DNA from: DASSBG01 sp965651365
Lineage (GTDB): Bacteria; Pseudomonadota; Gammaproteobacteria; Xanthomonadales; Rhodanobacteraceae
Reading direction: 5' to 3'
Assembly: GCA_965651365.1 (NCBI GenBank)
Contig: CBFGSA010000010.1
Span: 1-37,834 of the forward strand
DNA length: 37,834 nt
The notes below the pieces were generated by a model, which ran no database searches, had not been told where the DNA came from, and was given only the letters and a program-made list of their open reading frames with translations. Positions 8,612 through 17,778 of the stretch are shown here, piece after piece. Position numbers and translations under genes: made by a program. Each line of letters starts with the position of its first letter. Position 1 is the first letter of the stretch.

Positions 8612-11272
8612 ATGCGCCACTTCCCGTCGTGGGGGACAATCCGGGCATGGGTGAGTGCCGTCTTGCTGGCGCTGGTGGTGGCGGCGCTGAATGTCGGCAT
8701 GTGGTGGTGGGGCAATCTGCCGCATGGTCCCGAAGACTGGCATGGCAAGATCGGCGGCTTTGCAGTCAGTGCCTTCCGCCGCTACCAGAGTCCGTTTGAC
8801 CAGAGCTTTCCCAGCGACGCCCAGATCCGTGATGACCTGAAGCTGTTGTCGCGCCATACCGACCGCATCCGCACGTATTCCTCGCTGGAGAACCCGCAGA
8901 CGATCCGGCTGGCCCGGCAACAGGGCCTGGAGGTGCTGGCTGGTGCCTGGCTGGATCGGCGCAGCTTGCACAACGAGCGCGAGCTCGAGGCCCTGATCGC
9001 CCAGGCCCGGCGCTACCCCGACACCATCAAGCGGGTCGAGGTCGGCAACGAGGTACTGCTGCGTGGCGACATGAAGCCGGAGGCCTTGATGGCAATGCTG
9101 GATCGCGCTCGCGCCGCGATCCGGCAGCCGGTCTCGACCGCCGAGCCCTGGCATATCTGGGAGAAATATCCGGAGCTGGTTCAACACGTCGACTTCATTA
9201 CCGTGCACCTGCTGCCCTACTGGGAAGGCGTGCCGCGCAAGGACGCGATCGGCGACGTGCTTACGCGTTACTACCATTTGCAGCAGTTGTATCCCGACAA
9301 GCCCATCGTGATCGGCGAGATCGGCTGGCCGTCGAATGGTGACCGCTTCAAGAACGCCGATCCATCTGTTTCAAACGAAGCGATCTTCCTGCGCCAGTGG
9401 TTCCTGGCGGCGCGCGAGCGCGGCATCCACTACTACGTGATGGAAGCCTTCGACCAGCCCTGGAAGGAGAGTCTGGGCGAGGGCCGCACCGGCGCCTACT
9501 GGGGCATGTTCAGTGCCGATCGCAAACTCAAGTTCCCGTTCACCGGACCGGTTGTGGAAGACACATCCTGGCCCTGGAAGGCGTTGGCCGCCAGTTTGCT
9601 GGCGCTCCTGCCGATGCTGTGGTTCGGTGTGCGTTTCGCCCGGTTCAGGCTGGCCGGAAGAGCCTTCTTCATGGTGCTGCTGCAGTTGTCCGCGGCGGTG
9701 CTGGTGTGGTCGGCAACCTTGCCGTTCAATTTCTATCTCAGCCCGCTCGACTGGTCGATGCTGGCGCTGCTGTTCCCGGCCCAGCTCGCGATCATCGCCA
9801 TCTTGCTGATCAACGGCTTCGAGTTCACCGAGGTGTTGTGGCGGCGGCGCTGGCTGCGCCATGCCGGCCTGCTGACACCTGATCCACCAGGCTCGCAGCC
9901 CTTCGTGTCGATCCATCTGGCCTGCTACAACGAGCCACCGGAAATGGTCATCGCCACGCTGGATTCGCTGGCAGCGCTGGACTACGCCAACTTCGAAGTG
10001 CTGGTGATCGACAACAACACCAAGGATCCCGGCGTGTGGCAGCCAGTACAGACGTATTGCGAAAAGCTGGGTCCGCGCTTCCGCTTCTTCCATCTCGAAC
10101 CCTGGCCGGGCTACAAGGCCGGTGCGCTCAATTTCGGCTTGCGCGAAACCGATCCCCGCGCCGATGTCGTGGCTGTGGTCGATGCCGACTACGTGGTGCG
10201 AAAAGACTGGTTGTCGCGCCTCACCGGCCATTTCCATGACCCGGAGGTGGCTGTGGTGCAGTGTCCGCAGGCGCACCGGGATTTCCAGGACAATGTGTTC
10301 CGCCGCTGGACCGCCTGGGAGTACGATGGCTTCTTCCGCATCGGCATGCATCATCGCAACGAGCGCAATGCGATCATCCAGCACGGCACCATGACCATGG
10401 TCCGGCGCAGCGCGCTGGAAGGCACCGGCGGCTGGTCGGAATGGACGATTTGCGAGGATGCCGAACTGGGCCTGCGCTTGATGCACGCTGGCTACCAGCT
10501 CGTGTATGTCGACGAACTGATGGGCAAGGGCCTGACCCCGGCCGACTTCAAGGCCTACAAGAGCCAGCGCTACCGCTGGGCCTTCGGCGCCATGCAGATT
10601 CTGAAGGGCCGCTGGCACTGGCTGACCCGCAGTGGTCCCCTGAGCGCGGGCCAGCGCTTCCATTTCCTGACCGGCTGGTTCAGCTGGTTTGCCGACGCCC
10701 TGCACCTGGTATTCACCCTGATGGCGCTGGCCTGGACTGCGGGCATGATTGCCTTCCCGCAATGGTTCAGCCTGCCGATGAAGTTGTTCCTGGTTCCAAT
10801 CATCGGCTTCTTTGTGGCCAAGGCTGCCTTCGGTTTCATTCTCTATCGCGCCCGCGTGCCGTGCGGCTGGCGCGACACGCTGACGGCCGCCATCGCCAGC
10901 ATGGGCCTGTCGCATGCCATCGCGCGCGGTATCTGGCATGGCTTGACGCGTGAAAAAACCGCCTTTGTGGTCACCGCCAAGAGCCGCCGGCTGGGCGAGT
11001 CCAGTCTGGCCGCCTTCGCGCCCGTGCGCGAGGAGCTGCTGATGGCGGTGGCCTTGATGCTGGCCGTCGTCGGCATGCTGCTGGCCTTCGGCGGCACCTA
11101 TGTCGAAGGCAAGCTGTGGGTCACGATCCTGTGCGCCCAATCCATCCCCTACCTGTCGGCCGTGCTGGGCGCCTGGATCGCCCACCGCGGCCCCGTCCAG
11201 TGTCAACCACAAGGCGGAACTCCAACGGCGACCCCATCCAGACAAGCCGAGCCAGCCGCTTGCAGCCCGTAG
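8612..11272 (+). CDS. GH17-GT2 fusion, membrane beta-glucan synthase (beta-1,3-glucosyltransferase type)
   Basis: This 886-aa membrane protein joins a glycoside hydrolase family 17 module to a processive GT2 synthase. After one N-terminal helix, the GH17-like part (about 40-300) has the acid/base in GNEVL (Glu147) and the nucleophile in GEIGWPS (Glu236). Two to three helices follow (about 325-405). The GT2 part starts at FVSIHLACYNEPPE, with DADY (Asp524/Asp526), CEDAELG (Glu615-Asp616) and QRYRW (652-656), the full cellulose-synthase-like signature. More helices complete the pore. Fusions of this kind are associated with cyclic or linear beta-1,3-glucans (the Ndv family of rhizobia and Pseudomonas). 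A transglucosylase role for the GH17 part is inferred. Start ATG 8612 directly precedes the first helix, although no strong ribosome site is visible. The TAG stop is part of the repeat at 11269-11291. Confidence 0.88.
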   Translation: MRHFPSWGTIRAWVSAVLLALVVAALNVGMWWWGNLPHGPEDWHGKIGGFAVSAFRRYQSPFDQSFPSDAQIRDDLKLLSRHTDRIRTYSSLENPQTIRLARQQGLEVLAGAWLDRRSLHNERELEALIAQARRYPDTIKRVEVGNEVLLRGDMKPEALMAMLDRARAAIRQPVSTAEPWHIWEKYPELVQHVDFITVHLLPYWEGVPRKDAIGDVLTRYYHLQQLYPDKPIVIGEIGWPSNGDRFKNADPSVSNEAIFLRQWFLAARERGIHYYVMEAFDQPWKESLGEGRTGAYWGMFSADRKLKFPFTGPVVEDTSWPWKALAASLLALLPMLWFGVRFARFRLAGRAFFMVLLQLSAAVLVWSATLPFNFYLSPLDWSMLALLFPAQLAIIAILLINGFEFTEVLWRRRWLRHAGLLTPDPPGSQPFVSIHLACYNEPPEMVIATLDSLAALDYANFEVLVIDNNTKDPGVWQPVQTYCEKLGPRFRFFHLEPWPGYKAGALNFGLRETDPRADVVAVVDADYVVRKDWLSRLTGHFHDPEVAVVQCPQAHRDFQDNVFRRWTAWEYDGFFRIGMHHRNERNAIIQHGTMTMVRRSALEGTGGWSEWTICEDAELGLRLMHAGYQLVYVDELMGKGLTPADFKAYKSQRYRWAFGAMQILKGRWHWLTRSGPLSAGQRFHFLTGWFSWFADALHLVFTLMALAWTAGMIAFPQWFSLPMKLFLVPIIGFFVAKAAFGFILYRARVPCGWRDTLTAAIASMGLSHAIARGIWHGLTREKTAFVVTAKSRRLGESSLAAFAPVREELLMAVALMLAVVGMLLAFGGTYVEGKLWVTILCAQSIPYLSAVLGAWIAHRGPVQCQPQGGTPTATPSRQAEPAACSP

Positions 11273-11291
11273 GAGCGCGTCATGCGCGCGA
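11269..11291 (+). repeat. GTAGGAGCGCG...CGCGCGA palindromic repeat, copy 1
   Basis: This 23-bp element opens GTAGGAGCGCG, has a TCATG centre, and closes with a GCGCGCGA arm. Its TAG is the stop codon of the GH17-GT2 gene. A second copy, in the opposite orientation, is at 26000-26022. It resembles the REP elements of pseudomonads and xanthomonads. Confidence 0.72.
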
Positions 11292-11308
11292 TTGCAAACA
11301 CCTGCCAC

Positions 11309-11392
11309 AGTCATCCTGCCCGCAGGCGCAGAATCCATTCTTTCATCAAGCCACACATTGGATTCTGCGACTCCGCTTCGCGCAGAATGACA
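11309..11392. repeat. Inverted pair of GTCATCCTG-family repeats, copies 3 and 4
   Basis: The left unit 11309-11339 (AGTCATCCTGCCCG to AGAATCCATT) and the right unit 11357-11392 (ATTGGATTCTGCGACTCC to GCGCAGAATGACA) are near reverse complements with a spacer of about 17 bp. They could form a long hairpin between the GH17-GT2 gene and tamA, possibly acting as a terminator. Confidence 0.75.
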
Positions 11393-11435
11393 TTTGGTGT
11401 GCGACTGTGCCACGATTCTTCTGCTCACTGCTTAC

Positions 11436-11472
11436 CGCCCACCGCTTCCACTCACCACCCTCCACTCCCGCT
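11436..11472 (-). repeat. GGGAGT-type C-rich repeat tract
   Basis: This tract of CCACT/CACC/CTCCACTCCC units resembles the arm at 3947-3980. It lies just upstream of tamA. Confidence 0.5.
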
Positions 11473-11541
11473 CAACCCCTTGAACCCCAATTCATCCTCG
11501 ATGCAGTAGCCTGAGAGCACTTGACCGCCGAAAGGAACCGG

Positions 11542-13290
11542 ATGCGATTTGTACTGCTTGCGCTGCTGCTGTTGCCGGTCGTTGCGCGCGCTGCCGTCCA
11601 GCTTGAGATCAAGGGTGTCGACGACCCCTTGCGCCATGCCGTGGCCGAAGGTGTGCAGCTCAGACAGTATGGCAAGCGTGATGTGACCGAGGCCCAGGTG
11701 CGCCGGCTGTACGCCCAGGCCCCGGAGCAGGCGCGCAAGGCCTTGCGTCCGTACGGTTATTTCGATGCGCAAGTGACCGGATCGCTGCACCAGCAAGGCG
11801 GGGATTGGCGGGTGGTGCTGACCATCGATCCCGGTGAACCGGTGCGTGTGAGCGAGTTGCACATCGAACTGGACGATGCCGCACGCGATCTGCCCGAAGT
11901 TGCCCATGCGGTGAAAAGCTTCCACCCGGACAAGGATGAAATCCTGGATCAGGGCAAGTACACTGAATCACGCGACAGCATCAGTGCTGCACTGACTGCT
12001 GCCGGATATCTCGATGCGCGCCTGACCACGCACCGTGTCGAGGTCTATCGCGCCGATCACCGCGCCCTCATCAAGCTGGCCTGGGATATTGGCCCGCGCT
12101 ATCGCATAGGCGATATCAGCTTCGAAGGTTCCCAGTTCAAGTCTGATTATCTCAAACGCTATCTGCCGTTTCATTCCGGCGACTGGTTCTCGCAGAGCGA
12201 GTTGCTGGCCTTGCAGCAGGCCCTGACCGGGGCCGACTATTTTTCGGCGGTCAACGTGCTGCCGCAGGTCGATGATGCCCGCGGTGGCCGCGTGGATGTG
12301 AATGTGCAGCTGGTGCCGGCCAAGCGCAGCGTGTACACGGGCGGGCCGTTTGTGGGTACCGATGTGGGCGTGGGTATCCGTCTGGGACTGAAGCGGCGCT
12401 GGGTCAATCGCAACGGACACAAGTGGCAGAACGAACTGATCGTGGCGCAGCGGCTGAAGTCGCTGTCCAGCCAGTACACGATTCCGATGCCGGGTCCCAA
12501 CCAGCGCAGCTTCAACTTCGGCGGCACCTACCGTGACGCCGACACCCGCAGCTCGCATTCACGCACCCTGGAGCTGGTCGGCAACGAGACACGCCAGTGG
12601 CATGGCTGGACTCGAACTCTCGGCGTGCATTTGTTGGCCGGTACCTTCACCGTGGGCCAGCACGGTGACGAGCCGCGTGATGCACCGGGCGTCCAGCATG
12701 GTCGCAGCACCATGGTGTTTGGAGAGGCCTCCCTGCTGAAAAAGCAGGCCGACAATCCCGAGTTCGTGCGCCACGGCTGGTCGCTGGGTCTGTCGGCACG
12801 CAGCACCGCGGGCGAACTGCTTTCGGCCACGCACTACAGCCAGATCGTGGCGGACGCCAAGTGGATCCACGTTCTGGGCCAGCGCAACCGGTTGATCCTG
12901 CGCGGCACCGCCGGTTCCATCTGGGTGGGCGATTTCAGCCAGTTGCCGCCACTGCTGCGCTTTTTTGCCGGTGGCGCGCGCTCGGTACGCGGCTACGGCT
13001 ATCAGGCGATCGGCCCGCGCAACAGTCAAGATCGTGTTATTGGCGGACGCAACCTGCTGGTGGCCAGCACGGAAGTGGAACACTACTTCACCCGCAGCTG
13101 GGGTATCGCGGCTTTTCTTGATACTGGAAACGCCTTCAATGGCCACGACTACCGGCCCAAGGTCGGCGCGGGACTGGGACTGCGCTGGCGCTCGCCGGTG
13201 GGCATGATCCGCGTGGACCTGGGCGTGCCGGTACACGACTCGCACAGCCATGGCGTGCAGTTGCATCTGGTCATTGGGCCGGATTTGTGA
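11542..13290 (+). CDS. tamA: TamA, outer-membrane BamA-family translocation/assembly protein
   Basis: This 582-aa Omp85-superfamily protein works with the inner-membrane-anchored TamB, encoded next, in delivery of outer-membrane components. A signal peptide (MRFVLLALLLLPVVARA) is followed by POTRA-type repeats to about residue 260, then a 16-strand-type barrel domain. The barrel carries the hallmark GGARSVRGYGY motif and ends in alternating hydrophobic strands (VGAGLGLRWRSPVGMIRVDLGVPV). The start chosen is ATG 11542, preceded by AAAGGAA at 11531-11537. An in-frame TTG at 11521 would place residues ahead of the signal peptide and lacks a ribosome site. The length matches E. coli TamA (577 aa). 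The gap to tamB is unusually long and filled with repeats. Confidence 0.93.
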   Translation: MRFVLLALLLLPVVARAAVQLEIKGVDDPLRHAVAEGVQLRQYGKRDVTEAQVRRLYAQAPEQARKALRPYGYFDAQVTGSLHQQGGDWRVVLTIDPGEPVRVSELHIELDDAARDLPEVAHAVKSFHPDKDEILDQGKYTESRDSISAALTAAGYLDARLTTHRVEVYRADHRALIKLAWDIGPRYRIGDISFEGSQFKSDYLKRYLPFHSGDWFSQSELLALQQALTGADYFSAVNVLPQVDDARGGRVDVNVQLVPAKRSVYTGGPFVGTDVGVGIRLGLKRRWVNRNGHKWQNELIVAQRLKSLSSQYTIPMPGPNQRSFNFGGTYRDADTRSSHSRTLELVGNETRQWHGWTRTLGVHLLAGTFTVGQHGDEPRDAPGVQHGRSTMVFGEASLLKKQADNPEFVRHGWSLGLSARSTAGELLSATHYSQIVADAKWIHVLGQRNRLILRGTAGSIWVGDFSQLPPLLRFFAGGARSVRGYGYQAIGPRNSQDRVIGGRNLLVASTEVEHYFTRSWGIAAFLDTGNAFNGHDYRPKVGAGLGLRWRSPVGMIRVDLGVPVHDSHSHGVQLHLVIGPDL

Positions 13291-13329
13291 TGGTGGGTTT
13301 CGGCGTAACAATTTCGGGACCTGGTGGCG

Positions 13330-13631
13330 GTTCGGGCCTGCTGGTTTATGGCCCGGGACCCGGGACTCGGGGTGAGCCGGACCGAACTGCCGGGGGCAGT
13401 TCGCAGCCGGCGAACGCCCGGCATGGAGCCGGGCCGGACAATACCCACCAGGGATGGTTGCTTGCCTCAAGCCCGGGAGCCGGGAGCCGGGATCCGGGGC
13501 TCGGGAATCGGGACTCGGGACTCGGAACAGCGCGTGGGATTGTCGAGGTGGTTTCGGGGTCTGCTGGTGTTTCGCGGGTGCCGAGTCCCGACTGCATTGC
13601 CGAGTCCCGAGCCCCGAGTGCCGAGTCCCGA
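13330..13631. repeat. CGGGACTCGG/CCGAGTCCCG repeat array between tamA and tamB
   Basis: The 418-bp gap 13291-13708 holds no convincing gene and is largely made of short repeats. Forward units include CGGGACTCGGGACTCGG at 13509-13525 and looser copies near 13355-13370 and 13480-13505. Inverted units CCGAGTCCCGA lie at 13581-13591, 13600-13610 and 13621-13631. The forward and inverted groups can pair into a large stem with a loop of about 55 bases. Related units occur at 22388-22406, 24783-24811 and, in frame, inside murD2 at 34241-34272. Confidence 0.8.
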
Positions 13632-13708
13632 TGGCGAGCCATCCCCAACAAGGCATATACCCACCCGCGCAAAAGTATTCCCATCCCGAAGGCCGGAGCC
13701 CCCACCCC

Positions 13709-16700
13709 ATGACCTGGTTCAAGCGCATTTTGATCGCAGTTGCCGGGCTGGCTGGTGTGCTGGCGGCGGCGCTGTGGTGGGTGCTGGGAACGAACAGTGG
13801 CCTGCACTTTGCGCTGGACCGGGTGGTGGCGGCGACCGGCGGGGCAGTGTCGTTAGAGCAGGCGCGAGGTTCGCTGGCCGGCCCGCTCCACATCAAGGGT
13901 TTGCGCTATGCCGACGGGCAGGGCACCTCGGTGACTGTGGACAAGGCCACGCTTGATGTGGCGATCTGGCCACTGCTGGGCAGGACGCTGCGGGTCGATG
14001 CACTGAACGCTTCCGGAATCCGCGTCCACCTGCCCGCAAGCAGCCCGTCCGAGCCAGAAACGAACACGGCGGTATCGCTCAAGCCGCCATTGGGAATCGT
14101 CATCGCGGATGCACGTGTTGAGGATCTTGATGTCCGTCGGGGCGATGAGTCGTTGTTCGCGGCCAACAGCATTGTGCTGGCCGGCAGCTGGACAGATGAG
14201 GGCATTGGCATAAAGACCCTGCGCCTTCGCGCACCGGACGGGCAAGCTGATGCCTCCGGCAGCCTGGTGCTGGGTCCCCGCTATCAAGGCCAGGGTCAGC
14301 TCGATTTTGCCTGGAAGCGCGACTCCCGCCAGTTTGCCGGCAGTCTGAAAGCGCGCAGTGATGGCAGCACGGCTCGGGCCAGCGTGACGCTGACAAAACC
14401 GATGGCAGCCAATATCCAACTGCAGTTGCAGCAGGAAAGGGACTATCCGTGGCGCGTCGATGTCAAGCTGCCGCGTGGTGATGCAGCGCCTCTGCTGGGC
14501 AAGGGTGACATCCAGACACTGGCTGCCGATCTTCACGCCAGCGGCAGCCGCAAGGACGGGCGGCTCGAAGGCACGCTGCATCTCAATGATTGGCCGCTCA
14601 GCATCCAGCCACTTGAGGTCACGCTCGGGCCGGATGATGAAACCGTACAGATCCACACGCTGGAACTGGTTTCCAAACGGGTTCCCGGCCACCTGCAGGC
14701 CAACGGCGAGATCGCGCTCAACGCCAATCCGATGACGGCCAGACTCGATGTGTCCTGGGCTGATGTGCAACTGCCGGCCGAGCTTGCCGGCCAGAAACTG
14801 GCCACACACGGCAGGCTCAAGGCCAGTGGCAGTCTCGACGATTATCAGGCGACCGGCCAGGTCAACATCGGCCCACCGGATCGCCTGGCCAATCTGTCGC
14901 TGGATATCCGTGGCGACAGGGAGCGGCTCGGCATCCACACGCTGACGTTGAAGCAGCCGCAGGGCAGCGCAAAAATCGCCGGTACCGTCACGTTCCAGCC
15001 GGCTTTGCGCTGGGATATTCAGGTCGAGGGCCAACAGTTTGACCCGGGCCAATTGCTGGCCGGCTGGGACGGCGCGCTGAATTTCAGGCTGGCCAGCCGC
15101 GGGCGGCACGATCGGGGACTGGATGCCACGATTGCGATTGATCAGCTTGACGGGCGCTTGCGCCAGCGCGCGGTGTCCGGCCAGGGCAAGCTGCACCTGT
15201 CGGCTGCCAAAGTGCTGGATGGCAAGTTGAAACTGGCGATGGGCCAGAGCCACGTGAATGTGCGGGCGAATCCGGGTTCGCGCAATGACATCCATGTGGA
15301 TCTGGATGTTGCCTCGCTGGGCGACTGGCTGCCGGATTCCGCGGGCAGCCTGAACGGCACGGTCAGGCTGCGTGGCAAGCTGGAAAATCTGGCCCTGGAA
15401 TCCAAACTCGACGGCAAGAGCCTGCGCTGGCAGCAGAACCGGGTCGGCAGCCTGCACCTGGATACCAATGTGCCCGATCTGGCCAGCCCCGGCGGACGGT
15501 TCGAAATCCAGGCAGGCGAGGCCAGGCTTGCGGGGCTGGATTTTGACAGCGTGAATCTGGATGCCAACGGCACCACAGTCCATCACAGTGTCACGCTGAA
15601 CGCCGATGGTCGACAGTTGAAGCTGAAGCTGATGCTGGAAGGCCGGATGCCCAAGAGTACCTGGCAAGGTCAATTGACGACTCTGGATCTGGAACCGCAA
15701 GGCATGCCACCCTGGCGGCTGGCTGGCACGGTCCCGATTCGCATTGGCCCCAGGCAGATCGATGTGGCCGAGCTGTGTCTTACCGCCGGCGATCCGCGCA
15801 TTTGCGCACAGGCCCATCAGAAGGCCGGTGGTGCGCTGAACGCCAGCTACAGCCTGCAGGCGGTACCCATCCAGCTTCTGGCGGCGCTGGTGCCCGAGCA
15901 GTCCCTGCCGATCAGTGCTGAAGGTGTCATTGTCGGGCAGGGCAAGCTTGAGCGCAGCGCAGCCGGGGTGCTCAGTGGTCATGCCGAGGTGCATTCGGAT
16001 GAGGGCAGCGTGACCTGGCTGGACAGCCCGGAGAGCCCTCTGCTGGGCTGGACCGCATTGCGTGCCGATGCCGACTTCAGCGGCCAGAAGCAGAGTCTGG
16101 AAATACACGCCAGGTTGACACAACAAGGCACGCTGGATGGGCGGCTGGACATTGCCGGGGCGCAACAGGCACTGGATGGTCATCTGGAGCTGGATCTGGA
16201 CAGCCTTGCCTTTGCCGGACTGCTGAGTCCGGATCTGGCCAACGTGGATGGCGCGTTGCGTGGTCAGGTGCGGATCGGTGGCACGCTCGCCAATCCTGCG
16301 GTTTCCGGTCAGGCGCGCGTGCGCGGCTTTGCCGCAGAAATCCCGGCGCTGGGGCTCAAGTTGAACAATGGCCAGCTCCAGGCGTCCACCAGTGACGTGC
16401 ACACCGTCGAACTGGGTGGCAGCGTGGACTCGGGCGAGGGGCAGCTGACAGTGGGCGGCCACGTCGGCATTGGAGCGAACGCCAGTACCGATGTGACGCT
16501 CAAGGGGGCGCGCTTCATGGCGGCGAACATCCCTGCCGCCAAGGTCACGATCAGCCCGGAACTGAAACTGGAACAGGATGGCAGCGGTGTCCATCTCGGC
16601 GGTTCGCTGAAGATCGACAGCGCCGATGTCAATGCCGAAAAATTGCCCGGCGCCGGCACCACCCAGGCCTCGCCCGACGTGGTGGTTATGGATGCACCGC

Positions 16701-17452
16701 GACGCGACACGTCAGTGGCAACCCCGGTATCTGCCGACGTTGCCATCGAACTGGGTGACCACACCCATCTCAAGGGCTTCGGGATGGATGGCAGCCTGCG
16801 CGGCAAGCTGGTGGTGCAGCAGCGGCCGGGGCGCGCGCCCGTCGGCCAGGGCCAGATTCAGGTGGACGGCACCTACCACGCCTACGGCCAGGATCTGAAC
16901 ATCGAACGCGGCCAGCTGTTGTTTGCCTCGACGCCGCTGGCCAACCCGGGGCTGGATATCCGCGCGATCCGCCGACTCAATCCCAACGCGACCATCGACG
17001 AGGGCCAGCAGGTCGGCCTGCAGATCTCCGGTACCGCGATGCGGCCGGTGTTGACGGTATTTTCCAATCCGACCATGTCGCAGTCCGACGCCTTGTCCTA
17101 CCTCGTCACCGGCAAGCCGCTGTCGCAGGTCAAGGGCGGCGAGGGCAACATGGTCGGTGCCGCTGCCAAGGCATTGGGTTCGGCCACCGGTGATCTGCTG
17201 GCCAAGAGCATCGGCAGCAAGCTCGGCGTGGACGAGATCGGCGTGTCCAGCAACCAGGCCCTGGGCGGCAATGCGGCCTTCACGGTCGGCAAGTACCTGT
17301 CGCCGCGCCTGTACATGACCTACGGCGTCGGCCTGTTCGAACCTGGCACCGTCATCACCCTGCGCTACATTCTGTCCAGCCGCTGGAACGTCGAGGCCAC
17401 CCAGGCCACCGAATTCTCTCGTGCCAGCTTCAATTACCGCTACGAGAAATAG
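13709..17452 (+). CDS. tamB: TamB, inner-membrane-anchored AsmA-like translocation/assembly protein
   Basis: This 1247-aa protein is the periplasm-spanning partner of TamA and belongs to the bridge-like AsmA family implicated in phospholipid or protein transfer to the outer membrane. An N-terminal signal anchor (WFKRILIAVAGLAGVLAAALWWVL) is followed by about 900 residues of repetitive beta-rich sequence and the conserved C-terminal DUF490 domain. That domain includes LSYLVTGKPLSQ, a Gly/Ala helix segment, and the terminal FEPGTVITLRYILSSRW with a final aromatic strand ending FNYRYEK. The start chosen is ATG 13709, directly before the anchor. The frame stays open further upstream to 13454, but that part is repeat array and codes for low-complexity sequence. 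The length is close to E. coli TamB (1259 aa). Confidence 0.93.
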   Translation: MTWFKRILIAVAGLAGVLAAALWWVLGTNSGLHFALDRVVAATGGAVSLEQARGSLAGPLHIKGLRYADGQGTSVTVDKATLDVAIWPLLGRTLRVDALNASGIRVHLPASSPSEPETNTAVSLKPPLGIVIADARVEDLDVRRGDESLFAANSIVLAGSWTDEGIGIKTLRLRAPDGQADASGSLVLGPRYQGQGQLDFAWKRDSRQFAGSLKARSDGSTARASVTLTKPMAANIQLQLQQERDYPWRVDVKLPRGDAAPLLGKGDIQTLAADLHASGSRKDGRLEGTLHLNDWPLSIQPLEVTLGPDDETVQIHTLELVSKRVPGHLQANGEIALNANPMTARLDVSWADVQLPAELAGQKLATHGRLKASGSLDDYQATGQVNIGPPDRLANLSLDIRGDRERLGIHTLTLKQPQGSAKIAGTVTFQPALRWDIQVEGQQFDPGQLLAGWDGALNFRLASRGRHDRGLDATIAIDQLDGRLRQRAVSGQGKLHLSAAKVLDGKLKLAMGQSHVNVRANPGSRNDIHVDLDVASLGDWLPDSAGSLNGTVRLRGKLENLALESKLDGKSLRWQQNRVGSLHLDTNVPDLASPGGRFEIQAGEARLAGLDFDSVNLDANGTTVHHSVTLNADGRQLKLKLMLEGRMPKSTWQGQLTTLDLEPQGMPPWRLAGTVPIRIGPRQIDVAELCLTAGDPRICAQAHQKAGGALNASYSLQAVPIQLLAALVPEQSLPISAEGVIVGQGKLERSAAGVLSGHAEVHSDEGSVTWLDSPESPLLGWTALRADADFSGQKQSLEIHARLTQQGTLDGRLDIAGAQQALDGHLELDLDSLAFAGLLSPDLANVDGALRGQVRIGGTLANPAVSGQARVRGFAAEIPALGLKLNNGQLQASTSDVHTVELGGSVDSGEGQLTVGGHVGIGANASTDVTLKGARFMAANIPAAKVTISPELKLEQDGSGVHLGGSLKIDSADVNAEKLPGAGTTQASPDVVVMDAPRRDTSVATPVSADVAIELGDHTHLKGFGMDGSLRGKLVVQQRPGRAPVGQGQIQVDGTYHAYGQDLNIERGQLLFASTPLANPGLDIRAIRRLNPNATIDEGQQVGLQISGTAMRPVLTVFSNPTMSQSDALSYLVTGKPLSQVKGGEGNMVGAAAKALGSATGDLLAKSIGSKLGVDEIGVSSNQALGGNAAFTVGKYLSPRLYMTYGVGLFEPGTVITLRYILSSRWNVEATQATEFSRASFNYRYEK

Positions 17453-17517
17453 CGGTTGTCGCAGTCTGTGCGACGCGCATCCATCACACTGGTTCCCGGT
17501 TCGACGCAGGAATGGCC

Positions 17518-17733
17518 ATGACAGGGGGTGTATCGCTGAGTGTGCAAGAAGACGATCTGCCGGGGACCCTGGCGGCGTCCGATCTCCGGATTCCGGACGA
17601 TGTGCGAGCGCGCTTCAGTGGCTATCGCGAGCCGGTGGCGAGCGTGATCCCGGTTGCCGGCAAGCACCGCGAGGAATGGTGGCTGTTCACCGAGCACGGC
17701 ATGCTGGTTGACGTGCTGGTTCGGCGCAAATGA
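17518..17733 (+). CDS. Small hypothetical protein (71 aa)
   Basis: This is a short acidic-to-neutral protein with no recognisable domain. Visible features are an aspartate-rich N-terminal half (VQEDDLPGTLAASDLRIPDD) and a C-terminal strand-like stretch (EEWWLFTEHGMLVDVLVRR). It has no signal peptide or membrane segment. ATG 17518 is preferred because GCAGGAA lies about six bases upstream; ATG 17512 is also in frame. It follows tamB by 65 bp and ends directly at a strong terminator stem, which supports its being a real last gene of a tamA-tamB transcript. No function is proposed. Confidence 0.6.
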   Translation: MTGGVSLSVQEDDLPGTLAASDLRIPDDVRARFSGYREPVASVIPVAGKHREEWWLFTEHGMLVDVLVRRK

Positions 17734-17760
17734 GAAGGGCCCGCACGCGGCGGGCCCTTC
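17734..17760. terminator. Bidirectional hairpin terminator
   Basis: A perfect 11-bp stem, GAAGGGCCCGC (17734-17744) with GCGGGCCCTTC (17750-17760), encloses a five-base loop. It sits in the 45-bp gap between two convergent genes. A-rich and T-rich flanks are minimal, so it is a strong stem without a clear U-tract. Confidence 0.75.
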
Positions 17761-17778
17761 GGCTCGCAGGAGTCGAAA

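Noticed and set aside
9371..11428. Minus-strand open frame of 685 codons
   Set aside because: It is antisense to the GH17-GT2 gene, whose catalytic motifs are all in frame. No motif is seen in the shadow.
13454..13708. N-terminal extension of tamB
   Set aside because: The extra 85 residues are translated repeat array with no signal. The membrane anchor starts right after ATG 13709.
13853..16594. Minus-strand open frame of 913 codons
   Set aside because: It is antisense to tamB. Its Gln/Ala/Arg composition and lack of domains mark it as a shadow.
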